Assembly (NCBI GenBank): GCA_947650285.1 | Contig: CANTFL010000068.1 | Span: 1-64,000, forward strand | Origin: Hyaloperonospora brassicae | Lineage: Eukaryota > Oomycota > Peronosporomycetes > Peronosporales > Peronosporaceae | Direction of reading: 5' to 3' | Length of the DNA stretch: 64,000 bases | Shown: positions 21,723 to 31,733 of the stretch, piece by piece | Layout: each line of letters opens with the position of its first letter | Numbering within the stretch: the stretch's first letter is position 1 | Program-made: the position numbers and the translations under genes | Notes under the pieces: generated by a model | Databases searched by the model: none | What the model was told of the DNA's origin: nothing | The model's input: the letters and a program-made list of their open reading frames with translations, nothing else

Positions 21723-23946
21723 TGACGGATCAAGCGTAGGCGCTTATACGCTTGATCTGATTGTGCCTCCGAAGTTAACTTCGGAGATAAATCAGTTGCC
21801 AACGCTAGAACCGAAACGGTTCTTGCGTGATCTGCGTAGTGGCAAAGTCAAGCAGATCTGTGTACCCGTCACAGAGGATGAGTATGTGTCCGATATTCGG
21901 TCGGCGACAGTATTTGCTGAGAACGAGCGGGTTCTCAGCAGCTCATCGATGGATGAAAGTGTCCTCGATGAGAAGACTCGGATTGAGCGATACACGTCTC
22001 AATCCTGGGAGTCACTTAAGGCAAATCCTTTGTATAAGGATTTGATAGATATCAAGGACGTATTCCCAGAATCCGTACCTTGCGAGTTGCCTAAGGACAA
22101 AGGCACTCGACACGAGATCGAGCTCAAACCGGGCTCGAAGTACTGTGTCATGAAGCAGTGGCCACTGCCTCGTGAACAAGTACTAGCGATCGACAAGTCC
22201 TTTGCCGATCGCTTAACAGCGGGCCATGTGAGGGAATCAATATCCCCTCACAGCTCTCCGACCTTCTGTGTACGAAAGTCCACAGGAGGATGGCGGATAG
22301 TGCACGCGTTCAACAAGTTGAACGCTGCAACGGTACCGTCTCAGACGCCGATACCGGGGAAGGACGCAATCATAGATGGTGTGTCAAAGAGTACCATCTT
22401 TTCGTCCATGGATCTGATGGATGGGTTCTATCAGATCCTCATGCGTGAACGGGACATCCAGTACACAGCAGTGAGCACCCCCAGCGGGATGCTGTGGGAA
22501 TGGCTAGTGATGTCACAGGGGCTGAGTAATGCCCCTGATACTTTTAACAGATGTGTTGCAAATATGTTGAGACCGGTACGAGACTTTGCACCGAGTTACT
22601 TCGACGATGTGTTCGTCCATAGCCGGGCTATGGACGGAAAGACGGACGTTGAAGTTCATAGAAATCGCGTTTGTCAAGTCCTTCAACTTATGCGCAAGAA
22701 TAAGTTGTACGCAAACCTCAAGAAGTGTATATTCGCGGCTAGCGAAATACCACTTCTTGGGTGCATCGTGGGCAAACACGGCGTACGCCCTGATCCCGAA
22801 AAGACCAAGGCAATCACCGACTGGCCAGTGCCAGTCGATGTCAAGGAACTAAGGAAGTTCCTTGAGCTAGCGGCGTACTTGCACAAGTACTCGCGCAACT
22901 ACGCCGAGATGACTGTTCATCTTTCTTGCTTGCTCAAGAAAAATGTCAAGTGGTCATGGAACGCTGAGTGTCAGCTTTCCTTTGAAGGTATCAAGCAAAA
23001 TTCGATGCAGTCGCCGATCTTGGCGATTGCAAAACAGGACAGACCATTTCATGTGGTCTGTGATGCCAGCGATTTTGAGATCGGCTGTGCGTAAATGCAA
23101 TTTGATGCGGATGGCGCAGAGCGCGTCATCTGTTATCAGTCGCGTCAGCTGCAAGCAGCTGAGCGCAATTAATCAGTGCATGATAAGGAATTCCTTGCCA
23201 TGAAATATGCACTGGCTAATTTTCGCGTCTATCTCTTGGGAGATAGACCGTTTGTTGTCTATACGGACCGTGCGTCATTACGCACGGCCGTAAACAGCCC
23301 ACACCTCTCGCAAAGAATGGCGAGGTGGCTGTCTTTCTTCGCGGAGTATAAATTCTCCGTGGAGTATAAACCAGGACGACTAAACGTCGTCGCTGATGCG
23401 CTCTCGCGCCGGCCCGATTTCGGGCCGGACGCACAATTCAACAGTGAGGATAAGCCCACTGTTCCGACACTGTCAGTCAGTGTTCCGTCGTCAATCTTAC
23501 TTGACGACGTACGAAAGGCATTCGCGGAAGATAAGGATCTTCTGCGATTGATAGATCATCTAGTGAATCCATACAGTAAATCCATGAGGGATTTACCCGC
23601 TTTGTACCGATCCTCATCGGATCGGTATAGTACACGCAACGGATTGCTGTAATATACAGCTGTTGCCGACGATACGCCTCGTGTCGTCGTACCCGCTCAT
23701 CATGACTTGCGTTTAAGCGTCATGTATGAGTGTCACGATGCCCCAACAGGTGGCCATCGTGGGAGAGAAAAGACTCACCTCGCGTAAAGTCGTGACTATT
23801 ACTGGCCACGCCAGTATCAGTTTGTACGCAAGTACATACGTGCTTGCGAGGTTTGTCAACGGGTGAAGCCTAGTCCTTCAATCCGTGCACCATTGCAACC
23901 TCTGCCTGTTCCAGCAGAGTGCTGGCAGTCCGTTTCAATGGACTTC
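21715..23946 (+). pseudogene. pol: pol (reverse transcriptase, RNase H, integrase zinc region), Gypsy family 1 copy A
   Basis: One frame is interrupted only by four TAA codons at 23092, 23170, 23650 and 23785. Reverse transcriptase motifs are clear: GWRIVHAFNKLNAATVPSQT, SSMDLMDGFYQI, MLWEWLVMSQGLSNAP and YFDD at 22597-22608. RNase H starts at VVCDASDFEIGCA and continues with HDKEFLAMKYAL and VVYTDRASLR. The integrase zinc-binding region (H...H...CEVCQRVKPS) lies at about 23740-23880. The frame is lost at 23947, the inversion breakpoint, before the DDE core. The acidic catalytic residues of the reverse transcriptase are intact, but the frame cannot be read through without suppressing the stops. 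Confidence 0.9.
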
Positions 23947-25467
23947 ACCTGAACGTGGACGGATTGCTTTTACGCTGGCATCTATCAAAGATCATACCTG
24001 CCAAGCACAAGTCCTGGACCACTAGCGATGATTAGGTTGCCTTTTTTAGGCCTGGAACATCATTCTGTCACGAGATCGGATTGAAGCATCAAGATAGGTA
24101 AAAATATGCGCGAAAGCTAGGGTATATCGCAGCCGCAGGTCGTTCAATGTATCTACGAAACGTGGCTAAGTTGGAGATAGAAAATTTGACGTGTTTTCTC
24201 GACAGCTAACAGCACTATGGGAATGTCCCCCCGGGCTCGCGTGGAAAGTGCCCATGCTGCCCTATAGCGCTAAATCGAATCCTCGACTGGCGAAATTTTG
24301 TTGATTAGAGACGCTCCAAAGCTAGCTAATGATGACCAGCTGGCACTTTTAAGCAACAACATGCAAACGATCGAGCCACGTTTACTAAACGATTTGGCAG
24401 ACCATTTACCGACGTAATGCGAAAGGTCTCGGTAGCTGGCCAGCGCGCAGCCTTCCGTCAATACAAAAATCCATTTTTATATTGATGTCGATGACAATGA
24501 GGCCGTAATTTTTGCCAAAGTACGTATGAGGGTCTTCGCATGAGAGTACAGTATGTGCAACTAATTTTCATTTTATATTTTACAGGCATGTTATAGTCGG
24601 TCATGGGATACCATTGCCGACATTTCTTTTCTAAGAGACACATATCGCTATATCTTAATATTTTTGACAAGCGTTGGTGGCTGCTGAAGCCGCCCAAGCT
24701 AGTCAGTCTACACCATGTAGTAGACTTGCCAGCATCTTAAAGAAAAATCTCGACGGAGTTCTTAAATGCCGCCGAGAAAAGAAGAAGAGAGATCGTCGAA
24801 CAGGTTCTAGTGCTACCCGATGACGTGCGTGATCCTGACCGGATAATTAGTCGTGGTAGGCCTGTTGGTGCCGTAAATCTTCGTTTTAGAAGCACGGAGC
24901 CTGATCTTCCGATCTTCGATCTTGTAGAGGTAGCGCTGAATCCTCCAAAGAGGCGTAAATTTAGAAATTGCGGTCGACCGGGTCACAACTTTCGAACTTG
25001 CCATAATCCAATACCCCCGAAAAATCACGTAAAACCTTTTAGTTGCAAGAAGATGTAGATCAGAGCTAGCGAAGACTAGGCGCCCGTATCAAGTTTTTAG
25101 ATTTATTTGAATTTTGTCGTTCAATCCTGATCGTCTTCTATTTAAGATCATCGTGATGCAAATGCTAATTTACCTACGACCCACACCGTGTATTTTGTAA
25201 GGCCTCGACACGATTTTCAATGTATTCGCAGGTCATTGGAAAATCACGAGGTTAAGTCTGCCGTTAGTGATTTTAGCTATGGAAGACGAGACAAACATAT
25301 CGATTAATGGTGACGATGTTTCATTTTATCTGATTAAAGGCCCGTCACGCGAATATTGAAGCTGGCGTTTAATATACTCGAGCCCTTCAACAGACACTTA
25401 AAAAGGGAAGAATATTGAGTTTCGGCCAGCATTTAAGGCCTTAAGCAGCATATGTAACGGGTTTAAA
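23947..25467. other. Inverted non-element segment between Gypsy copies
   Basis: This stretch lies inside the inferred inversion. 23947-24780 has only short frames and nothing recognised. Near 24780-25058 a plus-strand frame reads DPDRIISRGRPVGAVN, then CGRPGHNFRTC. A GRP motif followed by a CX2/3CX4HX4C-like knuckle resembles the C-terminal tail of oomycete MULE-type transposases or SWIM-zinc-finger proteins. The remainder to 25467 is AT-richer with no gene seen. Confidence 0.4.
24780..25058 (+). pseudogene. Possible C-terminal remnant of a MULE-like transposase (GRP motif and zinc knuckle)
   Basis: The frame contains IVEQVLVLPDDVRDP, RGRPVGAVN and a knuckle NCGRPGHNFRTCHNP whose first Cys has been lost or displaced. 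A DP-x-RGRPxGAxN segment followed by a CxxC...GHNxRTCP knuckle is, from my knowledge of oomycete repeats, common at the end of MULE-type transposases. No catalytic domain is present, so the call is tentative. Confidence 0.35.
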
Positions 25468-25985
25468 TGTCGACTGGTAGTCGACAATAGGTGTGGTACA
25501 CACAAGGGATGGGATCCCCTTAAAGGAAAAATTAGAACACAAGTATAAAATGGTGAAGATTGATGTCTGTCAACCATTGATTACAAGATCTTTTAATAAG
25601 TTTATTTAGGTCATAAGTGAGTAGGTTGTTTACTTTGTTCTACGGTGTTCTTTCAGGTTAAATGGAGAAATAAGATTCAGTTCCCATTTTGATCAACAAA
25701 AGACACGTGCCTCTCTGAGGCGTCTTGCGATCGTAAGGAAGTAGAAACGCCTTGTTAAGGCAGCTACTCCTTGTGTACTCAGTGCGTTTGATTCTTTGAA
25801 TCGTATTGGCCCCCTGGAACAGGGACCGTAAGCTCTCTGAGCTTGTTGAATCTTTAAGTCGGGTTCTTCGAACCAAACCTTAGCTCTCGGAGTTGCTGAC
25901 TCTATGAGTGGGGTTCGTAGAACCAAAGTTGCTCATTGAGCATTAAGTCTTCCTCTTACTTAAGGAGCTGTGTAGCTCCGCTACA
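25468..25985 (+). repeat. 5' LTR, Gypsy family 2 copy D (518 bp)
   Basis: The LTR starts TGTCGACTGGTAGTCGACAA (itself a short palindrome) and ends GTAGCTCCGCTACA, followed by the primer site CTTGGTAGCACT. It aligns over its length with the LTRs at 52109-52569 and 59218-59684 but is about 50 bp longer, because a block with GTTCTTCGAACCAAA / GTTCGTAGAACCAAA is duplicated near 25855-25925. Confidence 0.9.
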
Positions 25986-26150
25986 CTTGGTAGCACTAGT
26001 AGTCAATCTACACTTGAGTCGGTAACGACTGATCCTTTGTGAGGATGTAGTAATTTACACCCCTCTCTGAGTCCCAAAAGGTTGCGCTTTAAAAGCTGGC
26101 CGCGACCGTAGGCCCAGAGTATGTGGGATTTCTAGCTGCACAAGGTCCCG

Positions 26151-27078
26151 ATGTGCTCAATTCACGAGTCGAGGCCTTCATGCAGTATGAAACGGCCCTG
26201 TTCGGGGCGGGTTCAAAACCAAGTAGCGTCGGCTATGCCAACACGCTACGTGGCTTGGCTAGATGAGGAGGCTAAGCCTCGTCCCTTTTGGGTGGACGTT
26301 AAACATTACTCCGGGAAGGAGGGGGAAAACTTGACCATCTGGATCCGTGAGATTGAGATGACCATGACCTCTGGACTTATCTTACTGGAATATTAGCGGG
26401 TCTCGATGGCTATCTCAAAGCTTGATGGAAGAGCTAGAGATTGGGCTCTGACGTGTGGCACGTCGGTCGCTTGGCGTTTCCCACATAGGATTTGCTCAAG
26501 TTAGACCTTTTGCGAGTTTTCTCGCCACCTAACCAGGCTTATCGTGTTGCTCACGCTTCTGGTCTACCCGTCAGGGTAAGAATTACTTAACATACTATGT
26601 CCAAGAGTTGAGAACTCTGATGGCTGCTGTGCAGTCTGGCCCTCTCCCTAAAACAGTCTATGTAACTGTATTCATGGAAGGTCGTCGGAATGGCGTTACC
26701 AGGACCGAGGTGTTTCGGGTCCATCCCTCTTTTTTTAAGGAAGCTGTTAGCATAGCTGAAAATGCTAAGCACAACTTCAAATCGTCCAGACTTGTTTGGA
26801 ATGGGTACAACCCAATCTCTGCAAGGTCAACCTCTGCGATCATCTCGGCTAACTGTAAGCCAAAACCAATGGATCTCAGTCATGCTGAAGATGAAGGTGA
26901 TGCGGAGCTTCATGTTGCAGAGCAACGACAGAAAGAGAAACGCTGTTATATGTGCGGAAGCACTAAACACTTGCGTCTTACTTGTCCTTTGCGTAAGCAA
27001 CAACCGACTCCTATGGGTCAAAAAACCGGTCCCAACCAAAAGTCTGGGATTGCACGGGTAAACGTCGACATCCAGTAG
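26151..27078 (+). pseudogene. gag: gag, Gypsy family 2 copy D
   Basis: The Gag core appears as VDVKHYSGKEGENLTIWIRE, is stopped by TAG at 26394-26396, and is shifted in frame between 26397 and 26608. It resumes with TVYVTVFMEGRRNGVTRTEV and ends with a zinc knuckle CYMCGSTKHLRLTC (CX2CX4HX4C) near 26943-26985. The TAG and the frame breaks are identical in copy E, so they predate the separation of the two copies or were spread between them by recombination. Confidence 0.85.
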
Positions 27079-27134
27079 GCGCGAGGCGCCCTACTGGGGT
27101 AGAACTGAGCTCCTTCACTTCTCTACGAGGTAGA

Positions 27135-30100
27135 GTGAAACAGAGCTTAGTCCCACCGAGCTCTGTGCCCGCCAGAAGAGAGCGTGGATACATGTCTTGC
27201 TTGTTAGTCGTTGAGGCGAAATTTAAAGGCTTTGAGAAGCATTGGTCGATCCTAATCGACTCCGGAGCATCATGCAATTATGCTCGACGTCGTTTCCTTG
27301 AGGGAAGTCAGATATACGCTGAAGTGCTCAAAGCGCATGAGGGTGATCCAATCACCGTTCATTCAGCGACTGGTAGTCGCGTCATGGTGCCTATAGTTCC
27401 ATTGAACTTAGGTGTGACGTTCTTGGACTTTGACAGCATTAGACGCTCTCTTGTCCTCGATTTGGGTTCGAGATACGATCTCATCCTGGGTAAGGATTGG
27501 CTTGAAGGCCATGAGCCATGGATTGATTGGAGGTCTAAGACCTTGGGCGCCACGCGCAATGTTTCTAGCGAATCTTTGGAGAGTCATAAACCCACCTTTG
27601 CGAGGCAACAAAAGCACTATTGGCGCATGTCATTGGCGGAAGATGTCAATGTGCTGGACATCGGTGTGCCGGAGCTAACTAGCTCGAATGTCTATGGCAT
27701 ATATATGAAGCGGAGCTCTTCTAATGTGTTTGAAAAGAGTTGTACTCCGTTGAGTGATACTCGTTATGATACTGAGTCACTGCATGCTGCAGGCATGGTT
27801 GGACTAGGACCAAGACATCAAGAATGTAATTCCTCTGATGTGAGTGTGGTGGCACGTGAAATTCCACCGAGTGAGGTCGGCCGAGGTGGCACCTCACTGA
27901 ATGTTGGAAATGACATTGATGGCGAGAAGCCAGAGTTTTCAGGGCCAGGCCCTAATGCTGTACGTGAAGTGGCACGTGAAATCCCAGTAAGTGAGGGCGG
28001 CCAAGATGGAATCTCACTGAATGTCGGTAACGACATTGTTGGCGAAAAGCCAGAGTGTTCAGGGCTAGGCCCGGATGCTGTACGTGAAGTGGTACGTGTA
28101 AATCCACTGGGTGAAGTGTTCGAGTTACGTAACACTTCACCAGATGTCGTTCAAGACATGAGCTCCCGTATACAGCGTGCTAAGATGAATAGCAACCACG
28201 GGGACCCTACTGTCCTGGACTCTACCAGGCGTAAGGTTTCTTTGAGGAGACAATCTGGGCGTAGGGTGGCAACTGATAAGCGGCCCACGTCCAAGAAGTC
28301 ACGAAGTGATAATAGTAATAATACTATATATACACTTGTCAATGGGTTGACTGGCCATGTTGATGGCAACATTAGTCTTGAGACTCTTCCGTCTTTGGAT
28401 ACTCTCTTTGAACTCGACGAAATGTCTGACGGCGAATTTAGCCAAGCCTTACAGGCAGGAGAATTATCCGAGTTGGTGGTCATTCGACCGGATATTGAGT
28501 TGAACCCATCCTCGTTATTGGACGAGTCTGTCCTTGAGGACACAAAAGCGGCATTGAATGCCCGTAGTGGATCGTCGATCCTTAAGGATCATCTTGATCC
28601 TTTCTATCATTTGGTAAAGGAATTTCAGGACGTGGTGTGTCACAACCCACTGTCCGTCTTACCTCCCGATAGAGGTGTACGTCATGAAATTTACTTGGTT
28701 CCTGGAACTAACTACTGCGTAACACGGCAGTGGCCTTTACCGAAGGAACAGTGTGACGTCATTGACGACTTCTTTCGTGCAAAGCAAGCGGCAGGAATGG
28801 TACGTGAAAGGCAAATCTTCCCATTCCACACCGACCTTCTGTGGGAAAAAAGCCCAATGGGAAGTGGCGCATTGTTCATGCTTACAATAAGCTTATTGCG
28901 GCCACCATACCGGCTCAGACACCAATTCCGAGGAAAAATGTTTTTTAAAACAATATGGTGGGATGTACAATGTACAGTGCGCTCGACTTTGTCGATATTT
29001 ATTACCAACTTCTCATGCAAGAAAGCGATATTCCGATGACAGCGGTCAGCATTCCAAGCGGTATGCTCTGGAAGTGGCTTGTTATGCCGCGAGGGTTATC
29101 AAATGCCCCGTCTACATTCAACCGTCTTCTGACACAATTGTTCAGACCTCACAGAGGTTAAGCACAGACATACTTTGATGACATCTTTGTCCATAGCCGT
29201 GCTATGAACGGTCGGTCAGATGTGGACGATCACATTGACCATTTACGAGCGGTGCTCGAGTGCATGCGCACAAATAAGTTGTACGCCAACGCGTCTAAGT
29301 GCATCTTTGGTGCAGGAGAGGTTCCCCTATTAGGGTGCTTTATTGATAAGCAAGGACTTCGAGCGGACCCCGCTAAGGTAAGAGTCATAGTTGATGGGCC
29401 GGTTCCAAAGAACCAAAAGGACTTACGTAAGTGGATTGGCCTGGCCAATTACTTGCACAAATACAGTTCGAATTACGCAGATATGATTCGGCCATTATCC
29501 AATCTCTTTAAAAAGGATGTGGAATGGTGTTGGAATAGCACCGAGCATTGTGCTTTTCAAACAGTAAATGAAAGTCTCCTTCATGCGCCAATCTTGGCTT
29601 TGCCTGATCCTGATCGATCTTTGAGTGTCGTCTGTGACGCATCTGACTTTGCCATAGGCAGCGCTCTGTTACAGACAGATTCGGATGGACGGGAACGCAT
29701 AATTGCGTTTGAGTCTCGGCAGATGAAGGCTGCAGAAAAGAACTATCCTGTTCATTACAAAGAGCTACTTGCAATGAAGTATGCTCTCGTCAAATTCAGA
29801 GTTCATCTTCTTGGCTCGAAGCCGTTTGTGATCTATACAGATCATGCGTCACTACGCACTATGATCCAGTCGCCTCACCTCTCTCAGAGAATGTGTCGTT
29901 GGCTTTCCTTCTTTGCCGAGTACAACTTCGAGGTGAAGTATAAGCCGGGCAAGCAGAATGCTTTGGCTGATGAGTTGTTTCGCAGGCCTGACAATGAGCT
30001 TGCTCATGTTACGACTCTGTCGTCGTCGGTCACTGACCTAATCTGTACGGCATATGCCAAGGATGAACACTGTGTAGCTCTGCTACGTGCTGTAGGGAGC

Positions 30101-31066
30101 GAGGAGTTTAAGGACTCGGACATAGAATTGTCGGTACGATTACGTATGAGGCTACATCGATATTCTATCGATCAGGGCCTGTTGTGCTATAGCACGGATG
30201 TGGAGGATATTCCATGCATCGTTGTCCCTCATGATGAGGAGTTGAAGAATCGGATCCTCTTTGAGGCACATGATACTACGTTGAGTGGTCATCTTAATCG
30301 TGAAAAGACCTATGGCTCAGTTAGCCAATGCTATTGGTGGCCCAAATTATACAAATGGGTGGGCACATATGTGCGTACGTGTGCAATGTATCAACGGGTG
30401 AAACCATCACCTCACGCAGCCGCGCCACTGGCTGGTTTGCCTATACTCCAAGGGTGTTGGGAGTTCATCAGTATGGACTTCCTGTTCAGATTACCGAAGG
30501 ATTTGTATGGAAATACTGGTATTGTGGTCTTTGTTGACCGTTTAAGCAAGATGGCTTATTTAGCGGCGGTTCCGGACACCATTGATGGTGAGGGTACAGC
30601 TACGCTGTTTATCGATCGCGTGTCTCGACAACACGGTTTGCCGTTGGTAATTGTCTCTGATAGAGATCCTCGCTTCACTGGTAAGTATTTGAAGTCCATC
30701 TTTAAGGTGCTCGGCACACGTTTGGGCATGTCCACAGCGGATCATCCGCAGACAGATGGTCAAACCGAGCGAGTAAATCGCATCATCGGTGACATCGTGC
30801 GCAGTTTTTGCGCTGAAACGCCAAATCATTGGAGTTCGATGCTCCCTGTCGTTGAGTTTGCGTTAAATACCGCCGTGCATGCCTCCACCGGCTACACACC
30901 GTTTATGTGAATGGTCTCACACACCCTCGTGTTCTGTTAACTCTACAACTGCGTGGTTCAGGTCTTGATGGGGGAGGAGTTGCCGATCGGCTTGCTGATA
31001 TCATCCCTGCTACTATTCAAAAACAGGTAAGCGAGTTTCTCGCAACGCGATTGAATGTCTTACGAC
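27135..31066 (+). pseudogene. pol: pol, Gypsy family 2 copy D
   Basis: Frame 27135-29039 has the protease (WSILIDSGASCNYARRRFL, intact DSGA), ILGKDWLEGHEPW, and a long spacer with tandem 40-residue repeats at 27849-28130. A frameshift in the reverse transcriptase fingers (at the A run near 28848) moves the frame. The palm resumes at 28955-29161 (SIPSGMLWKWLVMPRGLSNAP), and YFDD is near 29171-29182 in yet another phase. Frame 29204-30910 carries the rest of the reverse transcriptase, RNase H (VVCDASDFAIGSALL) and the integrase with its zinc region and DDE core (SMDF, SDRDPRF, TDGQTERVNR). It ends at TGA where a base was lost in the expected TPFYVNG. The same final lesion is in copy E. Confidence 0.85.
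27849..28130 (+). repeat. Tandem 120-bp (40-codon) repeats in the family-2 pol spacer
   Basis: The unit starting GTGGCACGTGAAAT recurs at 27849 and 27969, and a third, partial and diverged unit begins at 28089. Each encodes VAREI.SEGG..G.SLNVGNDI.GEKPE.SG.GP.AVRE. Copy E has only one full unit and the partial one at 54430-54590, so the repeat number changed between copies. Confidence 0.85.
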
Positions 31067-31209
31067 AAAATTGAGACGGCCCTGCTCGACTGACTGCACA
31101 TCATGGCAGTATCCTCTCTAGAGGAGAGGTTTATACGCATGGATCGAGATGCTTCGCACGTAGAAGCGCTGTGTCCTGAGATCCTCGTATTAGAGACACG
31201 TGACAACGG
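31067..31209 (+). pseudogene. 5' part of the disrupted host ORF, with right copy of the CCGTT duplication
   Basis: ATG at 31103 (in-frame TGA upstream) opens MAVSSLEERFIRMDRDASHV and continues for 35 codons plus two bases to the LTR edge at 31209. Plus-strand AACGG at 31205-31209 is the inverse of CCGTT at 19162-19166. Joining this segment to 19161-18705 (minus) removes one duplication copy and keeps the reading frame open for about 187 codons in total. This is the empty-site sequence expected before the Gypsy insertion. The protein family is unknown to me. 31067-31102 is the remaining upstream sequence, cut off by the truncated family-2 copy. Confidence 0.5.
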
Positions 31210-31600
31210 TGTAACGGGGCACACCCTTGCGTGAACTTAACGCAAGGGTATCGTGTACCGACAAGCGTACACGAGGCAAACGAGGAAGCGTAGGTAAGGG
31301 AAAAGTAAAACTGTTGTATTAATATAATGAAGTCTTTTTGCTACTGTCTCTCTGTTTAACCTGACTTAATTATGTTAATATAACTGAGTGTATGGTGACT
31401 TCTCGTCACCACTCATTGCGCGCGTCCTGCGGTGATTGGTGGTTTGGTATCATCACGATATCAACCAATGAGCAGACCCTTTGGTCGCCTCACCAATATC
31501 ACCACTATCGGTGATATTGTTCAAAGAATATTCAGCTTAATATTCTTTATTGTCACTTTCTTTAAAGTGACACTTCCATGTAACGGTCTGCCCCGTTGCA
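31210..31600 (-). repeat. 3' LTR, Gypsy family 1 copy B (391 bp, inverted)
   Basis: On the minus strand it starts TGCAACGGGGCAGACCGTTA and ends GTGCCCCGTTACA. The sequence after the end is CCGTTGTCACG, not the primer site, so this is a 3' LTR. It is nearly identical to the LTR at 19167-19557, including the hairpin-rich middle (GATATCA and TATCACC repeats). Confidence 0.95.
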
Positions 31601-31613
31601 TCACCCTCCCTTA
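31601..31613 (-). other. Polypurine tract of Gypsy family 1
   Basis: AAGGGAGGGTGA on the minus strand lies directly before the LTR start, the position used to prime plus-strand DNA synthesis. Confidence 0.7.
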
Positions 31614-31733
31614 ACTGATAGTCACTGTGTGACTTTCGAAAATTATGGCGGCCACCCGTTGGGAGCTATTGGGACAGGGAGCACTTGTTGGGTCAGGTTC
31701 GTTCATGACTCAACCTAACCTCGCATAGTTAAC

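Larger units (their letters stand above)
19167..23946 (+). mobile_element. Gypsy family 1, copy A: 5' half (LTR to start of integrase core)
   Basis: The order is 5' LTR, primer site, gag, protease with spacer, reverse transcriptase, RNase H and integrase zinc-binding region. Similarity to the sister copy at 45645-50565 stops in the integrase core at codons MDF (23938-23946); the sequence after that is unrelated. The missing 3' half is the inverted segment 31210-34406, shown by the shared 391-bp LTR, the CCGTT duplication and the complementary internal breaks. Confidence 0.9.
25468..31066 (+). mobile_element. Gypsy family 2, copy D: 5' LTR to start of post-integrase region, 3' truncated
   Basis: The order is 5' LTR, primer site, gag, protease, long spacer with 40-residue repeats, reverse transcriptase, RNase H and integrase. 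Similarity to copy E (52109-59684) ends at 31066, in the region just after the integrase core (E continues there for another 2.1 kb to its 3' LTR). The chromodomain, antisense ORF and 3' LTR are missing. Unrelated host-like sequence follows at 31067. Confidence 0.9.

Noticed and set aside
28151..28543. Minus-strand ORF with an identical twin at 54611-55003
   Set aside because: The twin arises because this block of family-2 pol is nearly identical in the two copies; the plus strand is the coding one.
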